A stretch of DNA of 34,935 nucleotides from CAZVRZ01 sp964629965 (GCA_964629965.1 CAZVRZ010000049.1:1-34935), one strand, 5' to 3'. Shown: positions 5,670 to 14,038, numbered from the stretch's first letter. The notes: generated by a model not told the origin, from the sequence alone. Numbers and translations: made by a program.

Positions 5670-8513
5670 ATGTTTCACTCGTTTTGGAATAAGTTCCTTC
5701 CGGCCAGCCTGGCGCTGGCGATTGCTCTCATCGCCGCCATTTCCACATTTGCAGCCAATACGAAAGCGCAAGAATCCGACCCTGCCTTTGCCTGGAGCCT
5801 GGCCGCCACCGCCCCGCGGTCGCGCCTGGACGAAGCGACTCTCCTCCGCCTGGAACAAAACGGCCTCCGGATAGCGGCAGCCGGCAGCGATGAAACGCAG
5901 CAGGTGTCCCTGGCCGGCGACGACGGACTCGACCAACTGCGCGCCGTGCTGCACCTGGCCAGCGCACAGCGCCTGAACCCCATTCTTTCTCCCACCAAAC
6001 TCACGCTGCGGGGAGAGGTGCGGCAGGGCGATCGCTGGACCCTGGCGCTCGACTCCAACCTGACCACCGGCTATTCTTGGGAGCTGGCCGGCGCGGGCGA
6101 GCTGGTGGTAGAAGAGGCCCCCGATCGCTTAGAAACCGTGAGCAGCAAAATCGGCGCACCTCTGCGCCAGACCTTTTCTTTCAAAGCCATCCGCAGCGGC
6201 GCCGCCTCTATCGAGCTGGTATACCGCCGGCCTTTCGGCCCGCTGGAAACCCCCACGCTGGTCTTGGAGGTGCAAGCGCCGGCGCTGCTGCTGCTCTCAG
6301 ACCTGACCGACCCCGCTCGGATGAGCGAACTGGAGATGCCTCTGCCGGTAGACCAGCCTGCCAGCCCCTCGTCTGCCGAGGATCTGCCTGCTTATTTCTC
6401 CTGGAAAGACCTGGGGAAGGTAACGCCCATCCGCGACCAGAACCCCTGCGGCAGCTGCTGGGCGTTCGCCACCGTGGCCTCGCTGGAAACGGCGGTCTAT
6501 ATCCAAGATAACGAATACTCCGACCTGTCGGAACAATACCTGGTGTCGTGCAACACCGACGGCTGGGACTGCTGGGGAGGCGGGACGGCGCACTCTTACC
6601 ACCAGGACAAGATCCCCCCCGGCGAGCCTTCCGCCGGGGCGGTGATGGAAGAAAACTTCCGCTATTCCGCCTCAGACGAAGCCTGCAACCCGCCGCACCC
6701 CCATGCTTTTAAGATCAGCGGCTGGCAATACGTCACCACCACCACACCCAACACCAACGCCATCAAGAACGCCGTCTATACCTACGGCGCGGTCAAGGCC
6801 TCCATGTGCGCGGGCAGCGCTTTTCAAAACTACAGCGGCGGCGTGTTCACCACCAACGAGAGCTACCTGTGCCCGTTAGGGAGCCATACCAACCATGCCA
6901 TCAGTATTATCGGCTGGGATGACAGCCTGGGGGCCTGGCTCATCAAGAATTCCTGGGGAAATACCTGGGGAGAAGAAGGTTACATGCGCATTGCCTACGG
7001 CACATCGGGGATCGGCATTGCCGCCAGCTACGTGGTCTACGCCGGCAATCCCCTGCCCTCCAGGCCCAATTTGGTCAGCCCGGCGCAAGGCGCCAACTTT
7101 AATACCGACGAAGCGCCTGTTTTCACCTGGACGACTGCCAACCGCGCCGTTGAATATTATCTGAATGTGACCAGCGACAGCGGCTACGCTGCCGGCAGCG
7201 GCTGGATCTCTGCGGTCAGTTTTCCATGGAGCACCTTACCCGCTGGGGTGTATCACTGGAACGTCAAAGGGCGCAACAGCCAGCTCCAGGAAGGCGATTG
7301 GAGCGAAACCTGGACCTTCACGGTCGCCAACCCGCCTCCCGCTCCGGAGCTGTTTGTCCCGGCGGATGGGCAAAACTTTTCGCCTGTCCATCCCATCGCG
7401 CTGAGCTGGACGAAGCTGGGCGCCGGGATCACCTATTCCGTGTACCTGTGCGGGTATTCAAATGGTGACTCCTTAGGCTTTGAATGGTGGCAGTCAGAAG
7501 CATTCTACAATATTTACAATAGGCCCGACGCCTGCGGATGGGATGGGCCAATCACCTGGAAGGTGAAGGCCAAAAACGCCGCTGGGGAAAGCCCGTTTTC
7601 GGAAACGCGCACGCTCACCATCGGCTGGACTCTCCCGAAGACCGAGCTGCTCAGCCCGGTGAACGAATCCCGCCTCTCGACCGCGCTGCCGGTGCAACTG
7701 CAGTGGAAACCCGTGCCAGGGGCCAGGGAATATTTCGTTGAGCACTGGTATGGTTCCTCCACGCCCCATGAGTCGGGCTGGATCACAGGAACCACGTGGA
7801 ACATCGGCTATTTATCCAGCCTGACCAACCACGATAATTCCTGGTGGGTGAAATCGCGCGAATCCTACGAGGGGGAAGGGAACTGGAGCCTTTCGTGGCA
7901 CTTCTACATGCGCGACCCACCACCGCCTCCCACGCTGCTCAGCCCCGCCAGCGGCCTGGTGATGCAAAGCGGGACGGCGCTTGACTTGAAATGGAACGCC
8001 AACGCCGCGCCCGTCCTGTATCATGTTCGCCTGTGGACGGAAGCCGGGGATGAAACGATCACTCCCAACCAGGCTGGCACCACCTGGAACACGGGCCTCC
8101 TCCTTCCGGGAGGTAAATACAACTGGCAGGTTTTCGCCTTTGGCAACGAGGTGGACAGCCTGCCCAGTGAAACCCGCACCTTCCGCCTTTTTGGAGCCCC
8201 GCTGGCGCCCGAAGTCATTTACCCTGTAACGGCCCTTGTGCCGCGCTCTTTCCCAGTTCGCTTCTCGTGGCAAGAAGATATCAATGCAACGGAATACCGC
8301 CTGGAGCTGTGGAAAACCGGCCAAGAGGGCGCCATCCTGGCAGACTCCGGCTGGGTCAATAAGCTGTATTGGCTGAGCCGTCCGTTGGAACCGGCCGGCT
8401 ACTCATTCCGCATCAAATCCCGCAACCCGTATGCAGAGTCGGAATGGAGCAGCGTGTATCAGTTCACCGCCTATGAAGACTACCTGGTCATGCTGCCCAT
8501 CGCCATGAGGTGA
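5670..8513 (+). CDS. Secreted papain-family (C1A) cysteine protease with a chagasin-like inhibitor domain and five Fn3-like repeats
   Basis: A 947-aa protein with AGGAGG (5659-5664) before the start. Signal peptide about residues 1-34. Residues 108-202 resemble a chagasin/I42 cysteine-protease inhibitor: LTTGYSW (131-137) and RRPFG (186-190) match the family's NPTTGY and RPW/F loops. The C1A catalytic domain follows (about 240-455) with all key residues: oxyanion Gln257, nucleophile Cys263 in CGSCWAF, His409 in TNHAISIIGW and Asn427 in IKNSWGNTWG. Then come five repeats of about 95 residues, each starting with a pattern like P-x-L-x-S/V-P and containing a core Trp (FTW, LSW, LQW, LKW, FSW), probably Fn3-like binding modules. 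The protein ends in YLVMLPIAMR, the LPL-type tail. The inhibitor domain sits where a propeptide would be, so it may keep the enzyme silent during export. That is inference; the protease assignment is firm. Confidence 0.93.
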   Translation: MFHSFWNKFLPASLALAIALIAAISTFAANTKAQESDPAFAWSLAATAPRSRLDEATLLRLEQNGLRIAAAGSDETQQVSLAGDDGLDQLRAVLHLASAQRLNPILSPTKLTLRGEVRQGDRWTLALDSNLTTGYSWELAGAGELVVEEAPDRLETVSSKIGAPLRQTFSFKAIRSGAASIELVYRRPFGPLETPTLVLEVQAPALLLLSDLTDPARMSELEMPLPVDQPASPSSAEDLPAYFSWKDLGKVTPIRDQNPCGSCWAFATVASLETAVYIQDNEYSDLSEQYLVSCNTDGWDCWGGGTAHSYHQDKIPPGEPSAGAVMEENFRYSASDEACNPPHPHAFKISGWQYVTTTTPNTNAIKNAVYTYGAVKASMCAGSAFQNYSGGVFTTNESYLCPLGSHTNHAISIIGWDDSLGAWLIKNSWGNTWGEEGYMRIAYGTSGIGIAASYVVYAGNPLPSRPNLVSPAQGANFNTDEAPVFTWTTANRAVEYYLNVTSDSGYAAGSGWISAVSFPWSTLPAGVYHWNVKGRNSQLQEGDWSETWTFTVANPPPAPELFVPADGQNFSPVHPIALSWTKLGAGITYSVYLCGYSNGDSLGFEWWQSEAFYNIYNRPDACGWDGPITWKVKAKNAAGESPFSETRTLTIGWTLPKTELLSPVNESRLSTALPVQLQWKPVPGAREYFVEHWYGSSTPHESGWITGTTWNIGYLSSLTNHDNSWWVKSRESYEGEGNWSLSWHFYMRDPPPPPTLLSPASGLVMQSGTALDLKWNANAAPVLYHVRLWTEAGDETITPNQAGTTWNTGLLLPGGKYNWQVFAFGNEVDSLPSETRTFRLFGAPLAPEVIYPVTALVPRSFPVRFSWQEDINATEYRLELWKTGQEGAILADSGWVNKLYWLSRPLEPAGYSFRIKSRNPYAESEWSSVYQFTAYEDYLVMLPIAMR

Positions 8514-8534
8514 GCCCAGATATCCATCCGGCCC

Positions 8535-9125
8535 CTACTCTTTCCAGACCACTTCCAGCGTGCTGCCCCGGTCCCAATATTTACCCCTGTCGCCAACCGG
8601 GCGGATCTGCATCACCCAATAGAGATCGTGGAGCATATCGGTCACGGACACCACCGCCAGCATCGCCAGCAAGGGGAACCACCAGCCCGGCAGCAGCAAG
8701 CTGCCCAGCCATCCCAGCGCCAGCAGGCCAACGCTCAAAAGTAAAGGAGCCAGCAAGGCGCGCCGGATCACCCGGTAGCCAAGCGGGCCACGCACCCGGT
8801 AATACCCGCTCAATACCAGCACATATTTGCGCTGGTAGACAATGCGCACCCGCTTTTCGTGGATGGTGCCGCGAAAGGGAAGGCAGTGCAATTGCTCGTG
8901 CAGCCATACACCCAGGTTGATATACAGCAGGATGGCAGACAAAACCAGCCCAAGGAAATAGATCGTGCGCCAGGCCGTGGCGGGAATTTCCCGGTAAATC
9001 CACAACCCCAGGTAGATCATCACGACCGCGGACGCCAGGGCCACCGCCAGGGTAAACCCGCTCCCGGCGTGCCCCACCCGCATCCATTGATAGCCGCATT
9101 TCTGCTTCCGTATTGTGGTTTGCAT
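8535..9125 (-). CDS. Integral membrane zincin metallopeptidase-like protein (DUF3267 type)
   Basis: A 196-aa protein with four or so hydrophobic segments (about residues 22-45, 53-74, 125-148 and 148-165). HEQLH at residues 76-80, just after a transmembrane segment in LGVWLHEQLHCLPF, is the HExxH zinc motif, as in the putative membrane zincins of the DUF3267 group. A later acidic motif, TDMLHDLYWV, at the end of the last hydrophobic segment, could provide the third zinc ligand, as in site-2-type proteases. The gene is convergent with the papain-like protease (stop at 8513) and lies 53 bases downstream of the gluzincin gene, probably in the same transcript. The substrate is unknown. Confidence is high for coding, moderate for peptidase activity. 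Confidence 0.78.
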   Translation of the reverse strand: MQTTIRKQKCGYQWMRVGHAGSGFTLAVALASAVVMIYLGLWIYREIPATAWRTIYFLGLVLSAILLYINLGVWLHEQLHCLPFRGTIHEKRVRIVYQRKYVLVLSGYYRVRGPLGYRVIRRALLAPLLLSVGLLALGWLGSLLLPGWWFPLLAMLAVVSVTDMLHDLYWVMQIRPVGDRGKYWDRGSTLEVVWKE

Positions 9126-9177
9126 TGGTTTTCCTTTTATGTGCTAACCACCTGGCTGCGCGCCCATCCCCTACAGA

Positions 9178-9996
9178 TCACGGACGATCGAACCAGGCCC
9201 GCACTTCGCCATCGATCTCTTGCCAGAACTTCTCCCGGCTTTTTCCATAGGCCGCGGCCATCGTTTCCTCGAGCTCCCGTGACCCTCGCCGCCGGGTAAG
9301 CAGGGCCTTCAGCAGTACTGGCCTGGATGCCTCGATGTAGCGGGTCAGCCAGTAGCCGCAGGCATACAAAGAGAGCAGGGCCTGCGGCTTGCTCACCTTC
9401 AGCGCAGCGGCTTTGCCGGGATGCGTCACCTGGGAAACGATCTGGAGATGCCCGGCATACTTTTCCAGCGTGCCCGGCTGCACCACGCCGCGCCCCAGGT
9501 AATGCTCCATCGCCCGGGTCGCCAGGCCCTCGTGCAGCCAATTCGGCAGCCGCAGGTGGAATGTAAAAGCATGCACCAGCTCGTGACAGGTCACCGTCTG
9601 CACTTTTTCGTCCACATCCCGGTCTTGAATAAAGAACTGCTCCCCCGGGCTGCGATTTGCACTGCGCAGCAAGCGCGGCGGCTTGACGCCCACCACCTGC
9701 CGCCCGCCGAACTGCAAAGCCCAGCCGCCGGCAGAAGGCCAAATGCTCGCCGCCCGCCAGGCAACCAGCGGAAAGGTCAGCGCCAGGTAAGCCTTCCACG
9801 GCCCCGGGGCAGCCTGGAATAAGAAGCGCTGCCAGGAGGTCATCACGTACACCCGGCAGTCGCGCCGCGGATGCAGCCCCCAGAGCGCACCCAGCAGTTG
9901 GACGCTTCGCTCGCAGGCTGCCCCGATCAGCCGGGCGGCTTCTTGCTCCTGCGGATCATAGAACAGGCGCAGGCCGGCAATGGTTTCGCTTTTCAT
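9178..9996 (-). CDS. Gluzincin metallopeptidase (peptidase MA-like)
   Basis: A 272-aa protein. ATG 9996 is preferred over 10014 because AGGAG stands eight bases before it. The zinc site is complete: HELVH at residues 138-142 and the glutamate of LHEGLA at about residue 156, the short spacing of M1-like gluzincins. The zinc motif is in TVTCHELVHAFTFHLRLPNWLHEGLATRAMEHYL, cited here in pieces because it spans two helices. No signal peptide is apparent, so it is either cytoplasmic or released by other means. It lies upstream of the membrane zincin and under copy B of the shared promoter element (10025-10065). The natural substrate cannot be told from the sequence. Confidence 0.87.
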   Translation of the reverse strand: MKSETIAGLRLFYDPQEQEAARLIGAACERSVQLLGALWGLHPRRDCRVYVMTSWQRFLFQAAPGPWKAYLALTFPLVAWRAASIWPSAGGWALQFGGRQVVGVKPPRLLRSANRSPGEQFFIQDRDVDEKVQTVTCHELVHAFTFHLRLPNWLHEGLATRAMEHYLGRGVVQPGTLEKYAGHLQIVSQVTHPGKAAALKVSKPQALLSLYACGYWLTRYIEASRPVLLKALLTRRRGSRELEETMAAAYGKSREKFWQEIDGEVRAWFDRP

Positions 9997-10024
9997 GATA
10001 CGCGCTCCTGGCACCTCAAGATAA

Positions 10025-10065
10025 TGATATACTCATCTATATTTTATATCGAATTTGAATAATTT
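10025..10065. promoter_or_regulatory. Copy B of the duplicated promoter-like element
   Basis: The segment begins TGATATACTCATCTATATT and continues with GAATTTGAATAATTT. It matches the element at 5597-5636 and sits in the same position, between a minus-strand gene (start 9996) and a plus-strand gene (start 10097). On the minus strand TATATC (10026-10031) is 30 bases from the start codon. The similarity of both the sequence and the distance to the start codon argues for a shared promoter or operator. Confidence 0.5.
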
Positions 10066-10096
10066 AACCTGCGCTTGTGCGAAAAGGTGCCTTTTT

Positions 10097-10877
10097 ATGG
10101 ATATTAGCTCTCAGGCTCCAGATTCTCGCTATAAAGGCCTTTACACTGCCGGTGGAGCTGCGGCCCTGGTGGCAGGCGTGCTCTTCCGCAGAAACCTGGC
10201 CGCGGAATTAGGGCTTTTTGTGCAGCAGCCGGTCCCTGCCCAGGTGAGCGACTGGTTCCGGCTGCTGCAAAGCCAACGCCTGCTCGGGCTGGCTTACCTC
10301 AACTTCTTCGACCTGTTCAACTTTGCCCTGGTGGGCTTGATGTTCCTGGCCTTGTACGCAGCCTTACGGCGGCACAACCCCGGCGGCATGCTGGTCTCCG
10401 CCGTGCTGGGCCTGGCGGGAGCAGTCGTTTATTTTGCTACGAACACGGCTCTCTCCCTGCTGGCCCTCAGCGCGCAGTACACTTCTGCGACCAGCGAGAC
10501 CCAGAAAGCCATGCTGGAGACCGGCGGGCAGGTGCTGCTGGCGGCCAATCCTTTTACCGGCCCAGGGGGGCATCCCNNNNNNNNNNGAAAAAATGACCAG
10601 GAAAATCTTACCCGTTTTAAGCCTGCTGCTGGTAGCCGCGGCTGGTATGATCGCCTCCGTGGTCATGCTGCGCAGCGCGGTGTTCAAGCGGGCCACGGCA
10701 TATGTAGGCCTGCTGGCGAACGCGCTGGACCTGGCTTATTGCCTGGCGTATTTCTTTGTGCCGCTGACAGATAGCGACACATTGGCGCTCATCTTCATCC
10801 CCGGCGCCGGGTTGCTGCGCATGATATGGCACCTGCTGGCAGGCTGGAGACTCTGCCTGCTGGGGCGCCGCAGCTAA
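10097..10877 (+). CDS. Multi-pass membrane protein, interrupted by an assembly gap
   Basis: The start MDISSQAPDSRYKGLYTAGG at 10097 has AAAGGTG about nine bases upstream. Before the gap there are several hydrophobic segments (AALVAGVLF, FALVGLMFLALYAAL, AVLGLAGAVVYFATNTALSLLAL). After the gap, in a different numerical frame, come LPVLSLLLVAAAGMIASVVML, LANALDLAYCLAYFF and LALIFIPGAGLLRMIWHLL, ending LLGRRS. The two parts together give about 260 residues and six transmembrane segments, similar in general style to DUF4386-type membrane proteins; I am not sure of the family. The frame can be continuous if the true gap length is a multiple of three, because the N run begins exactly on a codon boundary. 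An alternative is that ATG 10593 starts a second protein, but it would have no Shine-Dalgarno that can be seen. Confidence 0.7.
10577..10586. other. Assembly gap (10 Ns)
   Basis: Ten consecutive Ns inside the membrane-protein gene. Ten is a common placeholder length, so the real missing length is unknown. Confidence 0.98.
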
Positions 10878-10886
10878 ATACATTCC

Positions 10887-10906
10887 GGCCGGGCAATTTT
10901 CCGGCC
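10887..10906. terminator. Weak hairpin between convergent genes
   Basis: GGCCGG (10887-10892), an 8-base loop with four Ts, and CCGGCC (10901-10906) form a six-bp GC stem between the stop codons at 10877 and 10920. It could terminate transcription from both sides, but no T-tract follows the stem. Confidence 0.35.
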
Positions 10907-10919
10907 CAAACATCCCCTT

Positions 10920-11606
10920 TCAGCGCGGCGGCGGGCGGGAACTGCATTTCTTTTCCTGGCAGCAGATTACAGCAGAGTCTAAAAATGCGGTGGGACAGGT
11001 ATCATCATCTACATACTCGGCCAGCAAGGTGATCGCATACGGCTGCGGCTGGACGACCGTGGGCAGGGATAAGCCCGTCGTCAGCCCGCCTGGGACCGGT
11101 GTGGTGAAGAAAAGCCGCGGCTCGATATCGTACTTCTCGGCGGGGCGAAACACTCTGCCTAAACCCGACAATAGGATGAACAGCAGCAGCGGAACATGAA
11201 CCCAATTCATCCGGGGAGCCGCGCCTCTTGTTGCCGCATACGACCTGGGCGGGCTCTGGTATGTTCCGGGCGGGGGTTGAGTTTGCCCAGGCGGGCTTTG
11301 ATACTGCCCGGGCGGTGTTTGATTCTGCCCCCGCGGCGCAGCCGAACCGCCAACCGCGCTGCTGCGATAGACCGCGCTGCGGCTCCTGCGATAGCTGTCG
11401 TAGGAGGCGCGGCTGGCCGGGTCGCTCAGCACATCGTGCGCCTCGTTGATGTCCTGCATGCGCCGGGTGGCGCCCGGTGTCTTGTCGATATCGGGATGGT
11501 GTTTGCGAGACATCTTCTTAAACGCCACCTCGATCCCTTTGGCGTTGGCCGCAGGATCGACCTGCAAGAGGCGGTAATAATCCTTGTGGTAATCGATAGA
11601 TGCCAT
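10920..11606 (-). CDS. Membrane-tethered J-domain (DnaJ-like) protein
   Basis: A 228-aa protein. Residues 7-70 are a J domain with the invariant HPD tripeptide (KKMSRKHHPDIDK), the element that stimulates the ATPase of DnaK-type chaperones. Then comes a Pro/Gln/Tyr-rich linker with near repeats of PPGQYQS and PPGTYQS (about residues 97-120), one hydrophobic segment (VHVPLLLFILLSGLGRVF, about 137-154), and a C-terminal part with several cysteines (TCPTAFLDSAVICCQEKKC) that has no similarity I recognise. There are no zinc-finger repeats, so it is not a full DnaJ. The topology suggests that the J domain recruits Hsp70 to the membrane. The start has only a modest AAGG upstream. Confidence 0.88.
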   Translation of the reverse strand: MASIDYHKDYYRLLQVDPAANAKGIEVAFKKMSRKHHPDIDKTPGATRRMQDINEAHDVLSDPASRASYDSYRRSRSAVYRSSAVGGSAAPRGQNQTPPGQYQSPPGQTQPPPGTYQSPPRSYAATRGAAPRMNWVHVPLLLFILLSGLGRVFRPAEKYDIEPRLFFTTPVPGGLTTGLSLPTVVQPQPYAITLLAEYVDDDTCPTAFLDSAVICCQEKKCSSRPPPR

Positions 11607-11705
11607 CTTCGGCCTTGCACCCTCAGCGCTCGCTCTGAAAACGAATCCAATCCTGTTAATTTAGTCTCTCGCCGCCGACAAAAAGATGCGCACGGTTAAA
11701 AACAA

Positions 11706-11744
11706 AGAGGTTGTTGGCGAGATGATCTCCCACCAACAACCTCT
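11706..11744 (-). terminator. Intrinsic terminator of the Ala/Lys-rich gene
   Basis: AGAGGTTGTTGG (11706-11717) and CCAACAACCTCT (11733-11744) form a perfect 12-bp stem. Reading on the minus strand the stem is followed by TTTGTTTTT. It lies 30 bases after the stop codon at 11774, a convincing rho-independent terminator. Confidence 0.8.
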
Positions 11745-11773
11745 AAACCCTTAGGGTTTATATTCGGTTGAAC

Positions 11774-12424
11774 TTACTCGACGTACTTGATGTACTGGTT
11801 GCCATCGAAGCGCATGGCAGACCACTTTTCTTCATCGAGCCTGACCCAAATGTCCTTGCCATTGGTCCACTCTTCCAGGATGGTTACTTCTTGGTCCTTC
11901 ACCAACCCACCCACGCTCAGAGCCTTGGGGTCATGATCCTTGCGGATGTGCAGGGCGTAGGCCAGCACGATGCCCTTCTTGGGCTCGGCAGCTTTGGCAG
12001 CAGCCTGGGCGATCGCAGAAGCGCCCACAATCTTATGCAGATTTTCCTTCATGGCTGCTTCTTTCTCAGCAGCTACCTTGGCGGCAATAACATTGCTAGC
12101 AGAGGATTTTGCAGCGGCTGCCTTGGCGGCGGCGGCTTTTTCAGTAGCTGCCTTCTGGGCAGTTACCTGTTCCAAAGCTGCTTTGGCGGCGGCTTCACGA
12201 CCGGCTGCTTCTTTCTCAGCGGCTGCCTTGGCGGCCGCGGCTTTTTCTTCGTTTGCCTTGGCTACTGCGGCCATCTGAGCAGCGACCTTGGCCTGCTGCT
12301 CAGCCTTGGCCTTGGCTTCGGCTTCGGCTTTCGCCTTGGCCTCAGCAGCGGCGGCTTTCTCGTCGCGATCGGTTAATGCATCGACCGCTTTGTCAAAAAT
12401 ACTTTTCTTTTTCTTTTCTGCCAT
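11774..12424 (-). CDS. Ala/Lys/Glu-rich coiled-coil protein with C-terminal SH3-like domain
   Basis: A 216-aa protein. Residues 1-25 are basic (MAEKKKKSIFDKAVDAL). Residues 20-150 are almost wholly Ala, Lys, Glu and Gln in heptad-like runs, so a long single helix or coiled coil. The last 65 residues (IVLAYALHIRKDHDPKALSVGGLVKDQEVTIL... through IWVRLDEEKWSAMRFDGNQYIKYVE) have the strand pattern and the Val-Leu-Glu/Trp-Val-Arg spacing of bacterial SH3b-type domains, which often bind peptidoglycan, although no signal peptide is present. Expression is probably strong: a TTGACA/TATAAT promoter lies upstream and a strong terminator downstream. The function is unknown. Confidence 0.8.
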   Translation of the reverse strand: MAEKKKKSIFDKAVDALTDRDEKAAAAEAKAKAEAEAKAKAEQQAKVAAQMAAVAKANEEKAAAAKAAAEKEAAGREAAAKAALEQVTAQKAATEKAAAAKAAAAKSSASNVIAAKVAAEKEAAMKENLHKIVGASAIAQAAAKAAEPKKGIVLAYALHIRKDHDPKALSVGGLVKDQEVTILEEWTNGKDIWVRLDEEKWSAMRFDGNQYIKYVE

Positions 12425-12543
12425 TTTGTTCTCCTTATCTATTTATGGCTATCCATTAACGGACAAGTGGTTGCTTAGGCCGTTTCAGGCGATCTATCCA
12501 CCCCAACAACCCAAAAAATCACTGATCACGAACCAGTATAAGT

Positions 12544-12571
12544 ATTATATCCCTCCAGGGATGTATGTCAA
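12544..12571 (-). promoter_or_regulatory. Near-perfect sigma-70 promoter of the Ala/Lys-rich gene
   Basis: On the minus strand TTGACA (12566-12571) and TATAAT (12544-12549) are separated by 16 bp. Both hexamers match the consensus exactly. The spacer contains TCCCTCCAGGGA (12550-12561), a 5-bp inverted repeat that might bind a repressor. The leader to the start codon at 12424 is about 110 bases. The rest of the intergenic region (12425-12633) shows nothing else clear. Confidence 0.8.
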
Positions 12572-12633
12572 CGTTTATGAGAAATAAACGCCGATCTTAA
12601 CAAAAACGCGAGGCTTGATCTTTCAAACCCTAT

Positions 12634-13173
12634 CTACGCTTTGCGCGGCAGAATGTCCTGCAGCGAGCGGGTCAGCTTGGCCACGTCACCGGTAGAAGCC
12701 TGCAGGCCGCTGACATCCGCCGACATCAGGCTGGCCTCTACGCCCGGCAGCACTCTTTCGGCCAGTTCACTGGCTGCAGTGATCTTCTTGGACAGCTCCA
12801 GGGCGTCCCTGGCAAAATCGACCACCTTATCCGGCACGAGGGGCAGTTTATCCAGGATGGGCACCAGCGTCTCGAGGATGTTATCGGCCATGTCCACGTA
12901 CTTGATAATCACGGCCTGCAAAGAGCGGATGGTGCGGGTGAGTTCCACCGACATATCCTGGATCGAGTCCAGGGTGCTCTTGTTATCGTCGATCACGTTG
13001 CCGATGTTGCGCAGCGCGCCGGTCATCTTGTCGGAAAAATGGACGTAGCCCGGCACCGCAGCCCGGCCATAAACGGATTGCAGCGGTTCCTTGACTTGCA
13101 CCGCCGGCTTGGAGGGCCTGGCAGACAGGGCGGCGGCGATATCGAGGGTTGTGGGGGTTGCTTTTTTAGGCAT
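12634..13173 (-). CDS. Helical protein of unknown function
   Basis: A 179-aa protein. The ATG at 13173 has AAGGAG seven bases upstream and overlaps the end of the arylamine N-acetyltransferase gene by eight bases (ATGCCTAA), a clear sign of coupled translation. The sequence lacks a signal peptide or transmembrane segment. From residue 45 on it is amphipathic helix with a repeating hydrophobic pattern (LDSIQDMSVELTRTIRSLQAVIIKYVDMADNILETLVPIL), resembling a four-helix bundle or tether. No family is recognised. The overlap with an N-acetyltransferase gives no firm functional clue. Confidence 0.78.
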   Translation of the reverse strand: MPKKATPTTLDIAAALSARPSKPAVQVKEPLQSVYGRAAVPGYVHFSDKMTGALRNIGNVIDDNKSTLDSIQDMSVELTRTIRSLQAVIIKYVDMADNILETLVPILDKLPLVPDKVVDFARDALELSKKITAASELAERVLPGVEASLMSADVSGLQASTGDVAKLTRSLQDILPRKA

Positions 13174-14038
13174 GTGATTCTCCTTTTGGTAAATGGTTTC
13201 CTGGCGATTGTATCATCAAATCAATGGCCGCCGCGATCTGCCCCTCGGGCATGTCAAACTTCTGCGCCAGGGCGCGCGGCAGGCTTTCGGGCGCCAGCGG
13301 CACTTCCACCTTGCCGGCCTTATTGAACCCCTGCAGCACGTAAGGCCGCTCCAGGCTGTTGAAGCGCCACAACCTGTCGCCGATCACCTTGACGATGATG
13401 ACCTGATCCAGGAAGAAACCCATTGGTTCATAATCCCTCTCCACCGCTGCCCGGTATTCATCCGGCGGCACAGGCCTGTCGAGCAAGGTGTAAATATAGC
13501 GCTTGGGATGGTGCGAGCGCTCCACCTGGTAAACACCCTCGCCGGCCGGCCGCAGAGTGTACTGGTGGAACAGCGTCCAGCGCCGGGTGAGCCGTCCGGG
13601 GTGCACCGGCAGCACACAGTGCAGCGGGATGGCAACATCCACCAGGTACTTTTGCCCGTGCAGCAGGATGATGATAGCTGTGTGGCAGAGGCGCTGAGGC
13701 GGCATATCGTTGATGGTCAGGTACCCGGTGTAACCCAGGGCAGCAAGCAAGCTGAAAAACGCCAGGTTGTTCTCGAAACAAGTGCCGCCCGTGCCTGCCG
13801 CCAGCGCCTCGGCCCAGAATTCCTCGGGCCAGCGCGGGCAGTCGGCCGTGCGGGGTGTATCATGCCGCCGGAGGAGACGCGTGACGCTCTCCCAGGGGAC
13901 GCGGCGAATGTAGGCCCGCGCCAGCTCGTTGAGGGAACGCGCCGAGGGCGGCCTGGGCGGGCAGCCAAGATAGGCCAGGATGGAGCTCGTCAGGTCAGGA
14001 GGTAGGGGTGGAGGGAACATGTAAGCAATTTCTGCCAC
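13166..14038 (-). CDS. Arylamine N-acetyltransferase (NAT) family protein
   Basis: A 290-aa protein if GTG 14038 is used, or 284 aa from ATG 14020; the GTG has the slightly better upstream AAAGAG. The Cys-His-Asp triad of NATs is present: Cys87 in GTGGTCFENN, His119 in CHTAIIILL and Asp134 in KYLVDVAIP. This family transfers acetyl groups from acetyl-CoA to arylamines, hydrazines and related substrates, or acts as an acyltransferase in specialised pathways. The total length is about normal for the family. It overlaps the Nudix remnant upstream (about 49 bases) and the helical protein downstream, so all three may be read as one mRNA. Confidence 0.88.
   Translation of the reverse strand: MAEIAYMFPPPLPPDLTSSILAYLGCPPRPPSARSLNELARAYIRRVPWESVTRLLRRHDTPRTADCPRWPEEFWAEALAAGTGGTCFENNLAFFSLLAALGYTGYLTINDMPPQRLCHTAIIILLHGQKYLVDVAIPLHCVLPVHPGRLTRRWTLFHQYTLRPAGEGVYQVERSHHPKRYIYTLLDRPVPPDEYRAAVERDYEPMGFFLDQVIIVKVIGDRLWRFNSLERPYVLQGFNKAGKVEVPLAPESLPRALAQKFDMPEGQIAAAIDLMIQSPGNHLPKGESHA

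Noticed and set aside
10097..10877. Two separate membrane-protein genes
   Set aside because: Hydrophobic segments continue on both sides of the N run and the total length fits one six-helix protein; a second start has no Shine-Dalgarno.
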